Shown here in pieces: positions 10,964 to 23,308 of a stretch of 48,747 nucleotides of DNA. Numbering within the stretch: position 1 is the stretch's first letter; every line of letters begins with the position of its first letter. Both the position numbers and the translations under genes were made by a program. Source of the stretch: Buchananella hordeovulneris (GTDB lineage Bacteria > Actinomycetota > Actinomycetes > Actinomycetales > Actinomycetaceae); contig JAUMWR010000012.1 of NCBI GenBank assembly GCA_030529545.1, positions 1-48,747 on the forward strand. The letters run 5' to 3'. Below the pieces are notes generated by a model. The model saw only the letters and a list, made by a program, of their open reading frames with translations. It did no database searches and was not told the origin of the DNA.

Positions 10964-12175
10964 ATGAGCATCGCACTGGGCACCCCTTGGTCTGAGAACG
11001 CAACGCGAGTCCTCCTGCTGGGCTCCGGAGAACTGGGCAAGGAGGTCGCCATCGCGCTGACGCGCCTGGGCGTGGAAGTCACTGCGGTGGACCGCTACGA
11101 GGGCGCCCCGGCGCAGCAGGTGGCCCACAACGCGCTCGTGATCGACATGCTGGACCCGGTGGCGGTGCGAGAGACCATCCGCGCCACCGGCGCCCAGGTG
11201 GTCGTGCCCGAGATCGAGGCGATCGCGACCGACGCGCTGGCGGAGTTGGAGGCGGCCGGGGAGGTGCGCGTGGTGCCCACCGCCCGCGCCACCCAGCTCA
11301 CGATGGACCGCGAGGGCATCCGCCGCCTGGCCGCAGAGGAGCTTGGCCTGAAGACTTCTCCCTACCGCTTCGCCTCCAGCCTGGAGGAGGTGCGCCAGGC
11401 GGTCGCGGCCGTCGGCCTGCCGGCGGTGATCAAGCCCGTCATGTCCTCCTCCGGCAAAGGCCAGTCAGTGATCCGCAGCGAGGCGGACGTCGAGACGGCC
11501 TGGGAGTATGCCCAGAGCGGGGCCCGCACCGGCGGCCGGGGGCAGGTAATCCGGGTGATCGTGGAGGGATTCGTCGACTTCGACTACGAGATCACGCTGC
11601 TCACCGTGCGCTCGCGCGGCGCCGACGGCCAGACCGTGACCAGCGTGTGCGCCCCCATCGGCCACCGCCAGGTGGAGGGCGACTACGTGGAGTCCTGGCA
11701 GCCCCACCCGATGTCCGACGTTGCCTTGGAGCGCGCAAACCAGGTGGCCGCCACGATCACCGGCGCCCTGGGCGGCCTGGGCCTCTTTGGCGTGGAGTTG
11801 TTTGTGCAGGGCGATGAGGTGATCTTCTCCGAGGTCTCCCCGCGCCCGCACGACACGGGCCTGGTGACGCTGGCGACCCAGCGGTTCTCCGAGTTCGAGC
11901 TGCACGCCCGCGCCATCTTGGGCCTGCCGGTCGACACCTCCCTGGTGAGCCCGGGCGCCTCCGCCGTGCTGAAGTCGCCCGGCAGCGGCGTGCCCTCCTT
12001 CACCGGCGTGGAGCAGGCGCTGGCCGACCCGCGCGTGGAGCTGCGCCTGTTCGGCAAGCCGGCGGCGACGCCGGGGCGCCGCCTGGGGGTGGTGGCCGGG
12101 CGCGGCGCCGACGTGGAGCAGGCGCGGGCCCTGGCCACGCAGACCGCCGCAGGCATCGAAATCCGGCTCTCCTGA
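10964..12175 (+). CDS. purT: Formate-dependent phosphoribosylglycinamide formyltransferase
   Basis: ATP-grasp enzyme that makes formyl-GAR from GAR, formate and ATP, the folate-independent version of the third purine step. The 403-residue length fits the family. Visible are the N-terminal nucleotide-binding loop [15 protein letters not shown], the preATP-grasp segment [13 protein letters not shown], the ATP-grasp loop [16 protein letters not shown], and the metal-binding region [24 protein letters not shown]. It sits between uvrC and rapZ, a position where no purine gene is expected in the usual uvrC-rapZ-yvcK-whiA order, so it is probably an insertion of a single gene with its own leaderless promoter. 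Confidence 0.95.
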   Translation: MSIALGTPWSENATRVLLLGSGELGKEVAIALTRLGVEVTAVDRYEGAPAQQVAHNALVIDMLDPVAVRETIRATGAQVVVPEIEAIATDALAELEAAGEVRVVPTARATQLTMDREGIRRLAAEELGLKTSPYRFASSLEEVRQAVAAVGLPAVIKPVMSSSGKGQSVIRSEADVETAWEYAQSGARTGGRGQVIRVIVEGFVDFDYEITLLTVRSRGADGQTVTSVCAPIGHRQVEGDYVESWQPHPMSDVALERANQVAATITGALGGLGLFGVELFVQGDEVIFSEVSPRPHDTGLVTLATQRFSEFELHARAILGLPVDTSLVSPGASAVLKSPGSGVPSFTGVEQALADPRVELRLFGKPAATPGRRLGVVAGRGADVEQARALATQTAAGIEIRLS

Positions 12176-12244
12176 GGCGGGTCTGGCGGCGAAACCCGGC
12201 GACGGCGAGCCCCGGGGGTGGGCGTGAGCTATCCCACCGCGTGG

Positions 12245-12250
12245 CAGACT
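12245..12250 (+). promoter_or_regulatory. -10 element of leaderless rapZ promoter
   Basis: CAGACT precedes the ATG at 12257 with the same seven-base step as at uvrA (TAGACT). An upstream in-frame GTG at 12218 would lie before this promoter, which favours the ATG. Confidence 0.45.
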
Positions 12251-12256
12251 AGGGTT

Positions 12257-13204
12257 ATGAGCGACCAAGAGCTGGACCCCCAAGACCCTCAGACCCTCCC
12301 AGAAGGCATCGCGATTGCAGAGGGCAGCGCCGTCCTCGAGCCGGCGCCCCGCCCCGAGCTGCTGATCATCACCGGCATGTCCGGTGCCGGCCGGTCCCGC
12401 ACCTCCATGGCCCTGCAGGACCTGGACTGGTACGTGGTGGACAACCTGCCGCCGCGCATGATCACCGCGATGGCAGGCATGATGACCGCCGCCGCCGGCG
12501 GTGTACACCGTCTGGCAGTGGTGGTGGATGTGCGCAGCCGCGAGTTCTTCAGCGAGTTCATAGCGGTCCTGGACGACCTGCGCCAGCAGGGAATCAACTA
12601 CCGGATCGTCTACCTCGACGCGGACGACAGCGAGCTGGTCAAGCGCTACGAGTACAACCGTCGCCCGCACCCGCTGCAGGGCAGCGGTCGCATGCTCGAC
12701 GCGATCAAGGCCGAGCGCGAGCTGCTGGCGCCCCTGCGCCGCCGCGCGGACGTGGTCATCAACACCACGGCCCTCACCGTCCATGACCTGGCTCGCCGCG
12801 TGCGCGAGATCGTGGCGGGGGAGGACTCCCCGCTGCGCGTCGCCGTGGTCTCCTTCGGTTTCAAGTACGGCCTGCCGCTGGACGCCGACCACGTGGTAGA
12901 CATGCGCTTCCTGGCCAATCCCTACTGGGTGACCGAGCTGCGCCACCTGACCGGCAAGGACGAGCCCGTGCGCGACTATGTGCTGGGGCTGGAGGGAGCC
13001 ACGGAGTTCGCCGACCGATACCTGCTGGCCCTGGAGCCAGTGCTGGCCGGCTACCTCAAGGAGCTCAAGCCCTACGTGACGATCGCGGTGGGCTGCACGG
13101 GCGGCAAGCACCGTTCGGTGGCCATGACCGAGTACCTGGGGGAGAAGCTGCGCGAGGCCGGGTATGCCACCACGGTCCTGCACCGCGACCTGGGGCGCGA
13201 GTAA
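12257..13204 (+). CDS. rapZ: RapZ/YvcJ family nucleotide-binding protein
   Basis: P-loop protein of 315 residues. Enterobacterial RapZ is an RNA-binding adaptor controlling glucosamine-6-phosphate synthase. YvcJ of Firmicutes is a nucleotide hydrolase, and the actinobacterial role is less clear. The Walker A motif reads GMSGAGRS (about residues 40-47), with Arg in place of the usual Lys, as I recall for actinobacterial members. VDNLPPRM follows, and the C-terminal domain has the conserved VSFGFKYGLPLDADHVVDMRFLANPYW and IAVGCTGGKHRSV blocks. The start is the ATG at 12257, fitting the leaderless promoter and the MSDQE N-terminus. A terminator follows, and yvcK is not found before whiA. Confidence 0.92.
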   Translation: MSDQELDPQDPQTLPEGIAIAEGSAVLEPAPRPELLIITGMSGAGRSRTSMALQDLDWYVVDNLPPRMITAMAGMMTAAAGGVHRLAVVVDVRSREFFSEFIAVLDDLRQQGINYRIVYLDADDSELVKRYEYNRRPHPLQGSGRMLDAIKAERELLAPLRRRADVVINTTALTVHDLARRVREIVAGEDSPLRVAVVSFGFKYGLPLDADHVVDMRFLANPYWVTELRHLTGKDEPVRDYVLGLEGATEFADRYLLALEPVLAGYLKELKPYVTIAVGCTGGKHRSVAMTEYLGEKLREAGYATTVLHRDLGRE

Positions 13205-13225
13205 GGCGCCAGGCTTTCAAATAGT

Positions 13226-13267
13226 GGTGGGGGCGGGCCGCGCAGGGCCCGCTCCCACCGGCCTTTT
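13226..13267 (+). terminator. Intrinsic terminator after rapZ
   Basis: A 14-bp GC-rich stem (GGTGGGGGCGGGCC with GGCCCGCTCCCACC, one G-T pair) with a six-base loop, followed by CGGCCTTTT. It separates rapZ from whiA. Confidence 0.75.
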
Positions 13268-13416
13268 GCGCCCGCTTACCCACCGCGCTAGTGATGAAAA
13301 ACGTCTCCCCCTCCTGCAGCGCAGCGCGGGGGCGGAGCGTAGTAAGTTAGCCGAGTCGCTTACTGCTAAGCGCCATCACGACGCGCTCAGACGCACCGGC
13401 TAAAGGGGGAAGCAAC

Positions 13417-14394
13417 GTGTCCATGACGGTGGATGTCAAGGACGAGCTCGCACGCGTTGCGGTTGACCGTCCCGGCGAGATGCGGGCCGAGGTCGCTGCG
13501 CTCGTGCGCTTCTCCGGGGGACTGCACATTTCCGGCGGCCTGGTGGTGCTGGAACCCGAGCTCGACTCGGGGGTGGCCGCGCGCCGCCTGCGCCAGGCTC
13601 TGCGCAACCTATACAACGTGGAGTCCGAGCTGATCGTCATCAACGGTGGGCTGCGCAAGGGCAACCGCTACGTCGTGCGCGTGGTGACTGCCGGCGCGGA
13701 CCTGGCCCGCACCACCGGCCTGGTGGACCGCCACGGCCGCCCCGTGCGCGGACTACCCCCGCGCGTGGTCTCTGGCACCACCACGGAGGCGATCGCCGCG
13801 CTGCGCGGCGCCTTCCTGGCGCGCGGCTCCCTTACCGAGCCCGGCCGCTCCGGCTCGCTCGAGATCACCTGCCCCGGCGGGGAGTCCGCCCTCGCGATCG
13901 TGGGTCTGGCCCGCCGCGTGGGCGTGACCGCCAAGGCGCGCGAGGCCCGCGGCGGCGACCGCGTGGTCATCCGCGACGGCGACCACATCGCTACCCTCCT
14001 CACCCTCATGGGGGCCAAGGAGGCGGTGCGCCGCTGGGAGGAGCGTCGCTCCACCCGCGAGGCGCGCGGCCACGCCAACCGCCTACAGAACTTTGACGAT
14101 GCCAACCTGCGCCGCTCCGCCCAGGCGGCCGTCACCGCCGGCGCCCGAGTTACCCGCGCCTTCGAGATCCTGGGGGACGACGTTCCCGAGCACCTGGTCC
14201 AGGCGGGACGCCTGCGCATGGAGCACCCCGACGCCTCCCTGGAGGAGCTGGGCCGCTTCACCACGCCGCCCCTCACCAAGGACGCGGTGGCCGGCCGCAT
14301 CCGCCGCCTCCTGGCCATGGCGGACAAGCGCGCCACCGAGCTGGGCATCCCCGGCACCGCCGCCGCGATCCCGCCGGAGATTCGCGACCTGTAG
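13417..14394 (+). CDS. whiA: DNA-binding protein WhiA
   Basis: Transcription factor of 325 residues. In Streptomyces it activates sporulation and division genes together with WhiB. In non-sporulating Gram-positives it affects division and chromosome segregation. The N-terminal part resembles a LAGLIDADG fold (VKDELARV start, [20 protein letters not shown]). The C-terminal helix-turn-helix includes [34 protein letters not shown]. The GTG at 13417 is preferred because a GGGGGAAG Shine-Dalgarno sequence lies five to six bases upstream; ATG at 13423 is the alternative. It precedes gap, as in many actinobacteria, but with a 234-base gap holding a separate promoter region for gap. Confidence 0.95.
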   Translation: MSMTVDVKDELARVAVDRPGEMRAEVAALVRFSGGLHISGGLVVLEPELDSGVAARRLRQALRNLYNVESELIVINGGLRKGNRYVVRVVTAGADLARTTGLVDRHGRPVRGLPPRVVSGTTTEAIAALRGAFLARGSLTEPGRSGSLEITCPGGESALAIVGLARRVGVTAKAREARGGDRVVIRDGDHIATLLTLMGAKEAVRRWEERRSTREARGHANRLQNFDDANLRRSAQAAVTAGARVTRAFEILGDDVPEHLVQAGRLRMEHPDASLEELGRFTTPPLTKDAVAGRIRRLLAMADKRATELGIPGTAAAIPPEIRDL

Positions 14395-14520
14395 AGCCAA
14401 CGCGCGCAACAGCAAAAATGCGGTCTTGTTCACAAGAATGAGCCAAACCGTGTTCGCCGCAAGCAATTGGGACCAGAAATGGGACGTTTGCACCGAAACG
14501 AATGTCCGCCGGGCGTGTAA

Positions 14521-15633
<1,113 letters not shown>

Positions 15634-15656
15634 GCCTGAACGGCTTTTGAGTAGTC

Positions 15657-15694
15657 GAGGCGGCGCCCACGTAGACATGCGCGGGCGCCGCCTC
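15657..15694 (+). terminator. Hairpin between gap and pgk (attenuator or terminator)
   Basis: Perfect 12-bp stem GAGGCGGCGCCC/GGGCGCCGCCTC with a 14-base loop, followed by TCCTAAT. It probably terminates a share of gap transcripts or stabilises the gap mRNA 3' end. Confidence 0.7.
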
Positions 15695-15729
15695 TCCTAA
15701 TGACCTGACCAAAACAGTTGAGGAGAACT

Positions 15730-16920
15730 ATGAAGACCCTGGAGACTCTGGGCGACCTGACCGGCAAGAAGGTCCTGGTCCGCTCCGACTTCAACGTTCC
15801 GCTGGACGGCGAGCGCATCACCGACGATGGCCGTATTCTCGCTGCCCTGCCCACCCTGAATTACCTGCTCAAGGCCGGCGCAGCGGTTATCGTGACCGCG
15901 CACCTGGGCCGCCCCAAGGGCGAGGTCAACCCGGCCTACTCCCTGGCCCCGGTTGCTAAGCGCCTGGGCGAGCTGGTCGACGCCAAGGTGTCGCTGGCCG
16001 CCGACGTGGTGGGGGAGTCCGCGCAGAAGCTAGCCGGCGAGCTGGCTGCGGGCGAGATCCTGCTGCTGGAGAACATCCGCTTCGACGCCCGCGAGACCTC
16101 CAAGGTCGACGCCGAGCGTGAGGAGTTGGCTGGCGAGTTGGCCAAGCTGGCCGACGCCTTTGTCTCCGACGGCTTTGGTGTGGTGCACCGCAAGCAGGCT
16201 TCGGTCTACGACATCGCCAAGTTGCTGCCCTCGGCCACCGGCCTGCTGGTGCTGAAGGAAATCGAGTCCCTCCGCAAGGCCATCTCTGACCCCGAGCGCC
16301 CCTACGCCGTGGTGCTGGGCGGCTCCAAGGTCTCCGACAAGCTGGGCGTCATCGCCAACCTGTTGAACAAGGCCGACCGCCTGTTCATCGGCGGCGGCAT
16401 GGCCTACACCTTCCTGAAGGCCAAGGGCTACTCCGTGGGCAAGTCCCTCCTGGAAGAGGACCAGCTCGAGACCGTCAAGGGCTACCTGGCCACCGCCGAG
16501 GCCAACGGCGTGGAGATCGTGCTGCCGGTAGATGTGGTGGCCGCTGACGCCTTCGCCGCCGACGCCCAGTTCGAGGTCGTTGCCGCTGACGCGATCCCGG
16601 CCGAGGCCATGGGTCTGGACATCGGCCCAGCCTCGCAGGAGCTGTTTGCTGCCAAGCTGGCCGACGCCAAGACCATTGTTTGGAACGGCCCCATGGGTGT
16701 GTTCGAGTTTGACGCCTTCGCCGGTGGCACTCGCGCCGTAGCCAAGGCCATGAGCGAAGGCGAGGCCTTCACCGTGATCGGTGGAGGGGACTCGGCCGCC
16801 GCCGTGCGCCGCCTGGGCTTCGATGAGTCCACCTTCTCCCACATCTCCACCGGTGGTGGAGCTTCCCTCGAAATGCTGGAGGGCAAGACCCTCCCCGGTA
16901 TCGCTGTTCTGGAGGACTGA
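15730..16920 (+). CDS. pgk: Phosphoglycerate kinase
   Basis: Glycolytic ATP-forming kinase converting 1,3-bisphosphoglycerate to 3-phosphoglycerate. With the ATG at 15730 the protein has 396 residues, the family norm. Motifs are [11 protein letters not shown] at the N-terminus, HLGRPKGE, the hinge region [27 protein letters not shown] and the C-terminal nucleotide site [13 protein letters not shown] followed by [14 protein letters not shown]. The ATG is preferred over an in-frame TTG 12 bases upstream because AGGAG lies just before it. The tpi start is one base after its stop, so the two are cotranslated. Confidence 0.98.
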   Translation: MKTLETLGDLTGKKVLVRSDFNVPLDGERITDDGRILAALPTLNYLLKAGAAVIVTAHLGRPKGEVNPAYSLAPVAKRLGELVDAKVSLAADVVGESAQKLAGELAAGEILLLENIRFDARETSKVDAEREELAGELAKLADAFVSDGFGVVHRKQASVYDIAKLLPSATGLLVLKEIESLRKAISDPERPYAVVLGGSKVSDKLGVIANLLNKADRLFIGGGMAYTFLKAKGYSVGKSLLEEDQLETVKGYLATAEANGVEIVLPVDVVAADAFAADAQFEVVAADAIPAEAMGLDIGPASQELFAAKLADAKTIVWNGPMGVFEFDAFAGGTRAVAKAMSEGEAFTVIGGGDSAAAVRRLGFDESTFSHISTGGGASLEMLEGKTLPGIAVLED

Positions 16921-16921
16921 G

Positions 16922-17701
16922 ATGACCAACCGCAAGCCGCTGATGGCGGGCAACTGGAAGATGAACCTGGACCACCTCGAGGCCGTCCAGTTGGTGCAGG
17001 GCCTGGCCGTTGAGCTGGGCAACGCCGGCCACGACTACGACGCCGTTGAGGTAGTCGTCGTGCCTCCCTTCACCGACATCCGCTCCGTGCAAACCCTGGT
17101 GGAGGCCGACAAGCTGTCTATTCGCTACGGCGCCCAGGACATCTCCGTGCACGCCTCCGGTGCCTACACCGGCGAGGTGTCTGCTGCCATGCTCTCCCGC
17201 CTGGGTGTCTCCTACGTCGTCGTAGGCCACTCTGAGCGCCGCGAGTACCATGGCGAGACCGACGCGCTCATCGGCACCAAGGCTAAGGTGGCGCTCGACG
17301 CCGGCATGACCCCGATTCTGTGCTGTGGCGAGGGCCTGGACGTCCGCAAGGCCGGCGAGCAGGTTTCATACGTGCTGGCCCAGATCGACGGCATGTACGC
17401 CGACTTCTCCGCCGAGGACGCCGGCAAGACGGTCGTCGCCTACGAGCCTGTGTGGGCGATCGGTACCGGCGAAGTGGCTACCCCGGAGGACGCGCAGGAG
17501 GTCTGCGCCGCCATCCGCGTCCGCTTGGGCGAGCTGTTCGACGCTGAGACCGCTGCCAAGGTGCGCGTCCTCTACGGTGGCTCGGTGAAGTCCTCCAACG
17601 TTGCCGACATCATGGCCAAGGAGGATGTGGACGGCGCCCTGGTGGGCGGTGCCTCCCTGCAGGCCGAGGAGTTCGCCAAGATCGCGCGTTTCAACGCCTG
17701 A
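16922..17701 (+). CDS. tpiA: Triosephosphate isomerase
   Basis: Interconverts dihydroxyacetone phosphate and glyceraldehyde 3-phosphate; 259 residues forming a TIM barrel. Visible are the N-terminal AGNWKMN substrate lysine, catalytic histidine in VVGHSERR, catalytic glutamate in [10 protein letters not shown] (loop 6) and the phosphate-binding YGGSVKSSN and GALVGGASL. The ATG at 16922 is preceded by GGAGG inside the end of pgk; a longer upstream frame is only read-through of pgk in another frame. The operon ends with a strong terminator. Confidence 0.98.
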   Translation: MTNRKPLMAGNWKMNLDHLEAVQLVQGLAVELGNAGHDYDAVEVVVVPPFTDIRSVQTLVEADKLSIRYGAQDISVHASGAYTGEVSAAMLSRLGVSYVVVGHSERREYHGETDALIGTKAKVALDAGMTPILCCGEGLDVRKAGEQVSYVLAQIDGMYADFSAEDAGKTVVAYEPVWAIGTGEVATPEDAQEVCAAIRVRLGELFDAETAAKVRVLYGGSVKSSNVADIMAKEDVDGALVGGASLQAEEFAKIARFNA

Positions 17702-17710
17702 TCTTGACCT

Positions 17711-17753
17711 GATGGGGCGGAGCGACACGCGTGTGGCTCCGCCCCATCTTTCC
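17711..17753 (+). terminator. Terminator of the gap-pgk-tpi operon
   Basis: Perfect 13-bp stem GATGGGGCGGAGC/GCTCCGCCCCATC followed by TTTCC, ten bases after the tpi stop. A TATGAT hexamer at 17756-17761 immediately downstream is a candidate -10 for secG. Confidence 0.85.
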
Positions 17754-17827
17754 AGTATGATTACTGGGTACGTCTGCGCGGCTTAGGCCCGCGGGCATCC
17801 CTGCTCGCTAGTACGAACGGTCTGCTC

Positions 17828-18067
17828 GTGTTTTTCGTTTCTATCCTGCTGAAGGTGCTGCTGGTTATCTCCAGTGTCTTCCTGATCCTGACCATCCTGC
17901 TCCACAAGGGCAAGGGCGGTGGCGTCTCTGACATGTTTGGCGGCGGCGTTTCCTCTTCCATGTCCTCCTCTGGTGTGGCAGAGCGAAACCTCAACCTCAT
18001 CACGGTAGGCACTGCGGTGGTGTGGGTTGTCTCGAACATCCACATCGGGGTCCTGGAGATCTTCTGA
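17828..18067 (+). CDS. secG: Protein translocase subunit SecG
   Basis: Small subunit of the SecYEG preprotein channel, 79 residues. It has two membrane helices (about residues 3-25 and 55-75) joined by the Gly/Ser-rich cytoplasmic loop LLHKGKGGGVSDMFGGG, which is the family hallmark. The GTG start lacks a Shine-Dalgarno sequence. Either transcription starts about 17768 from TATGAT, or the gene is leaderless from AACGGT (17816-17821), which lies at the seven-base step seen elsewhere. Its position after tpi is the usual actinobacterial one. Confidence 0.95.
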   Translation: MFFVSILLKVLLVISSVFLILTILLHKGKGGGVSDMFGGGVSSSMSSSGVAERNLNLITVGTAVVWVVSNIHIGVLEIF

Positions 18068-18098
18068 CTCGGAGCCGCGCAGCGGCAGCAACCACACA

Positions 18099-18131
18099 AA
18101 GCGGTGGAGGCACATTGTGCCTCCACCGCTT
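18099..18131 (+). terminator. Terminator of secG
   Basis: Perfect 15-bp stem AAGCGGTGGAGGCAC/GTGCCTCCACCGCTT around an ATT loop, about 30 bases after the secG stop. Confidence 0.85.
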
Positions 18132-18144
18132 CATTCGTACTAGC

Positions 18145-18182
18145 GCCGGTGGTGGGTATCACCAGTTTGACCCACCACCGGC
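18145..18182 (-). terminator. Terminator of the tkt-pgi-zwf-opcA-pgl operon
   Basis: Perfect 13-bp stem GCCGGTGGTGGGT/ACCCACCACCGGC with a 12-base loop, just past the pgl stop at 18190. Together with the previous hairpin it insulates the converging secG and pgl transcripts. Confidence 0.75.
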
Positions 18183-18189
18183 ATGACCA

Positions 18190-18939
18190 CTAGCAGCGCG
18201 GTTCCAACCCAGCCTTTTGCCAGCCTGGCTGGTCGGTCACCCACACTGCGTGCCTACCTGCCAAGCGATCAAGCACCGCCGCCGGCAGCACCGACTCGGC
18301 GTCCGCCGCGATCTCGCCGAGCACAGGACCCTTATCGGCACCGGCGATCAGGAAGGTCAGGCGCTTTGCCGTGGCCAGGGCCGGTAGCGTGAGGGAGATT
18401 CGCGCGGCCGGGGGCTTGGGAGAGTCAGCCTCCACCACCACGGTGCCACCTGCCCGCAACGTCGCCTTGCCCGGGAAGAGGGAGGCCACGTGCCCGTCGG
18501 GACCAACCCCCAGGTAAACCTGGTCAAAACGAGGCAGATCACTCCCGCCGGCTGAGTGCGCAGCGAGCTCTTGCGCGTAAAGCTGCGCGCCCTGCTCCAG
18601 CGTGGTGGGCGGGGCCGGCATCAGGTGCACGTGCGCCGGCGCCGGCAGGCGCTCCAGGAGAGCCTGCGCCGCTTGCAGAGAGTTACGTTCCGGATGGTCC
18701 AGGGAGGCAAAGCGCTCGTCGCCCCACCAGAAATGCACCCGCCGCCAGTCGACTGCCCCCAGCAGGGGGTTTGCTGCGGCGCAGGCCAGCATTCGAATGC
18801 CTGCCGTGCCACCGGTGAGGACCACATGCGAGGACTCCTGCACCGACAGGTCAGCCAACAGGCCGTCCAGCAACCGGGCCCCCGCGAACTGCGCAGCCGT
18901 GTCCAGATCGGGCAGGATCACCAAGCGGCGTTCAATCAC
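18190..18939 (-). CDS. pgl: 6-phosphogluconolactonase
   Basis: Hydrolyses 6-phosphogluconolactone in the oxidative pentose phosphate pathway; 249 residues of the NagB/DevB fold. Visible are VVLTGGTAGIRML near the N-terminus, FWWGDERFASLDHPERNS, and LGVGPDGHVASLFPG with the active-site histidine. It starts at GTG overlapping the opcA stop (GTGA), so it is coupled to opcA and last in the operon. Confidence 0.95.
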   Translation of the reverse strand: MIERRLVILPDLDTAAQFAGARLLDGLLADLSVQESSHVVLTGGTAGIRMLACAAANPLLGAVDWRRVHFWWGDERFASLDHPERNSLQAAQALLERLPAPAHVHLMPAPPTTLEQGAQLYAQELAAHSAGGSDLPRFDQVYLGVGPDGHVASLFPGKATLRAGGTVVVEADSPKPPAARISLTLPALATAKRLTFLIAGADKGPVLGEIAADAESVLPAAVLDRLAGRHAVWVTDQPGWQKAGLEPRC

Positions 18940-19901
18940 GGTTGTTCCTCCACTAGTTCCAGGCCAGCGGAAATCACCGAGGCGTAGACGGCGTCCACGT
19001 CGAGACGGCGTAGTTCCTCCATCAGGCAGTCAGCGGTGGTGCGGCGCGGCAAGGCAAGCGACACATCCGGCACGCCCGGGCGGCGCAAGACTGCCACGGC
19101 CGAACCCACAGGACGGTCGATCTCCACCGCTCCGCTGTCGCGGTGCAGCACCACCCGGTTGACCGTGGCGGCCTCCGGGTTGCTGTGCATCCGCACCGGG
19201 ACCCCCAGCTTGACGGCCAACCACGCACCGATCATGCGACCGGCCGGGTGCGTAGCGCTGCCGAAGATGTCCACCGAGGTAATCGGTGCCAGGGGCGGTT
19301 CACCCGCCGCCAGCACCACCAGCGAACGCCAGATCGTGACGCCCGACCATGAGAGGTCAGAGTCGCCCGGCACGTGGTACTGCGCTAGCTCCTTCAAGCG
19401 CGCCAGCGGGTCCGCGCTGCTGCGAGAGTCAGTGATGCGGCGGTGGGCCAGCCGTCCCAGCGGGTCCAGACTCGGGGCCTGGGGAGGGTTAGCCGGCCAC
19501 CAGACCACGATCGGGGAATCGGGCAGCAACAGCGGAGCGATCAGGGTCTCCGGGCCCCCCAGCGTGCCGCGCCCGTGCAGGACGACGATGTCGCTGGCGC
19601 CCGCACCTCGGCCAGTGCGTATCTCCGCGTCCAGGCGTGGTTCTTCGCTCTGGTCAGCGGCAACGTCGTCCACCCCATCGACGCAGGTAGCGCACGTGCC
19701 CGTCACGACAATCACCCGGCAGGGGTGCTCCAACGAAGCTGCAGTGGTGGAAGCCAAGGCGTCCTCCACATCGGCGGGGGAGGGGACCACCACCACCAGA
19801 GTCAAGACCCGCCCGAGCGCCGAAGACCCCCCGGACTCGCGCAGCTCCAACAACCGCGCCGCCACCTTCGCGGAGGAAGTGTGGGGAAGCATGATTCTCA
19901 C
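18936..19901 (-). CDS. opcA: Glucose-6-phosphate dehydrogenase assembly protein OpcA
   Basis: Allosteric/assembly partner of Zwf, known from cyanobacteria and actinobacteria; 321 residues. The family blocks are recognisable: LTLVVVV near the N-terminus, RLDAEIRTGRGAGASDIVVLHGRG, the APLLLPDSPIVVWWPANPP segment and LARLKELAQYHVPGDSDLSWSGVTIWR. A short variable insertion CVDGVDDVAADQS (about residues 72-84) is encoded by a copy of the 17-bp motif (19656-19672). The GTG start has a Shine-Dalgarno sequence (GGAGGAAATC) located directly after the zwf stop, nine bases between genes. Confidence 0.94.
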   Translation of the reverse strand: MRIMLPHTSSAKVAARLLELRESGGSSALGRVLTLVVVVPSPADVEDALASTTAASLEHPCRVIVVTGTCATCVDGVDDVAADQSEEPRLDAEIRTGRGAGASDIVVLHGRGTLGGPETLIAPLLLPDSPIVVWWPANPPQAPSLDPLGRLAHRRITDSRSSADPLARLKELAQYHVPGDSDLSWSGVTIWRSLVVLAAGEPPLAPITSVDIFGSATHPAGRMIGAWLAVKLGVPVRMHSNPEAATVNRVVLHRDSGAVEIDRPVGSAVAVLRRPGVPDVSLALPRRTTADCLMEELRRLDVDAVYASVISAGLELVEEQP

Positions 19902-19910
19902 GATTTCCTC

Positions 19911-21451
<1,541 letters not shown>

Positions 21452-21455
<4 letters not shown>

Positions 21456-23248
21456 GCCGACAACAGCGCCGCCAGGCGCTCCAGGGCCGCACCGTCCTTC
21501 ACGTGCAGACGCACCACCGGGCGCTGGTGCGCGGCCAGCACGGCGGCATCGCCAGCTGCCTGGGCACCGATCAGGGTGGCCAGGTCAAACTCGCGCCCGG
21601 GGATGTCTAGCTGCGCCTGGGCGTCCCCGGTGATCTGCAGGAAGGCGCCGATCGGGAAGCCACCCTTGTGGAGCTGACCGGTGGAGTGCAAGAAGCGCGG
21701 GCCCCACCCGAAGGTAACCGGGCGAGACAGGCGCCGGGCCAGGGCGTCACGCACGGGCGCTAGCACGCCAGCCGGGGCACCTTCGCGGTCCAGGTAGGCC
21801 ATCACGGCCAGGTAGCCCTTGTCTGCGTCCAGCGTGGCGTAGAGCGCCTCCAAGGCGCCCGCCACGGTGGTCACGCCGTCCAATAGTCCGGCGGAAGCGC
21901 GCACCTCGATGCCGTCCTCCACGAAGGTGGCTGGCTCCGGCTCGGGGGTGTTCTCCAAAAGCTCGCGGGCAGCGGCCTTGGCGGACTCTACGTTGGGCTG
22001 GTCAAAGGGGTTGATGCCCAGCAGCACGCCGGCCACGGCGGTGGCGTACTCCCACAGCAGCATGGCGGCGCCCAGGCGGCCGGCCACGTGCACCGAGTCA
22101 GAGCGCAGCAGCACCTCGTCGGCGTCCAGGTTGAAGAGGTAGACGGGCAGCACGTCCCCGGGCTCCTCGGCCAGTTCAGGGGCCTCTAGGGTGGCCACGA
22201 CGGGCAGCAGGCCAACGCCGTCCTTGCCGGTGGACTCGGCCACCAGCTGCTCGGCCCAGTCACCGAAGTGGAACAGGCCAGAGCCGTCGTCGGCCAGCAC
22301 CAGCTTGTCGCGCAGCGGCTGTGTGCCGGCGATAGCGGCACCGAGGATCAAAGCGGGGTTGGCGAGGCAGTCTTCCGCCAGTTCGGGGGCGACGGCGGCA
22401 GCGTCGTCCAGCAACTGCGCCACGTCCACCCCGGCCAAGCCGGTGGGGACCAAACCGAAGGCGGTCAGGGCAGAGAAGCGGCCCCCCACGGTCGGGTCGG
22501 CCTCGAAGATCTTGCGGTAGCCGGCCTCGGTAGCGGCGTGGAAGAGCGGGGAACCGGGGTCGGTGACCACCACGATGTGCTTGGCGGCGTCCAGACCGGC
22601 GGCAGTGAAGGCGGCCTCGAAGATGCGGCGCTGGGAGTCGGTCTCCACGGTGCCACCGGACTTGGAGGAAACCACCAGGACGGTGCGCGCCAGGTCACCG
22701 GCTAGTCCGCGCGCCACCTGGTCGGGGTCGGTGGAGTCCAACACCACCAGGTCCACCCCATAGGTGCCGGCGATCACCTCAGGCGCCAGCGAGGAGCCGC
22801 CCATACCGGCCAGTACCACCCGGTCGATACCGTCGGCCAGCAGCTCCGCCCGCAGTGCCTTAATGGGCTCCACTAGGTGACGAGAGGTCTCGTGGAGCTG
22901 GGTCCAGCCCAGGCGGATGGAAGCCTCGCCTTGGGCGGCCTCGCCCCAAATGGTGGAGTCCTTGGCGGCGATGCGGGAGGCGATCTTGTCCTCGACCAGC
23001 TGCTCGACGTGCGCGTAGGCGGCAGCGGAGGCAATGCCGGTGGTCATGACCTCCAGCACCGGGGTGGGGCCGTCACTGGCGCCTCCGCAGCCCTCCTCTG
23101 CCTCCACGCTGGCCTCGTCCTCGAAGGGCAGGCCCGCCAGGGCCACGATCAGGTCATCGTCCTCCAGGAAATCTTCTGTGGTTTCCACCTCGCCACAACC
23201 GCAGCCGCCGCAGCTTTGGGCTTCTGCCTGGATCTCTTCGTTGCTCAT
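21452..23248 (-). CDS. pgi: Glucose-6-phosphate isomerase with Cys-rich N-terminal extension
   Basis: Interconverts glucose 6-phosphate and fructose 6-phosphate. The SIS-type body (from about residue 60) carries VLAGMGGSSLAPEV, VVSSKSGGTVETDSQRR and VTFGWGPRFLHSTGQLHKGG, the type found in actinobacterial transaldolase/isomerase proteins rather than the E. coli type. The total length is 598 residues. The first 60 residues are extra: an acidic segment with CGGCGCG (Cys13, 16, 18) and GCGG (Cys54), which could bind a metal. The ATG is well supported by ACGGAGGAACC upstream, so the extension is translated. It sits where transaldolase usually lies between tkt and zwf; no transaldolase domain is present. 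Confidence 0.9.
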
Positions 23249-23308
23249 GGTTCCTCCGTATCGGGGCTGTGCTTTGCCACGCAGGGCGCAAAGACTGTGG
23301 GTAGGGGT

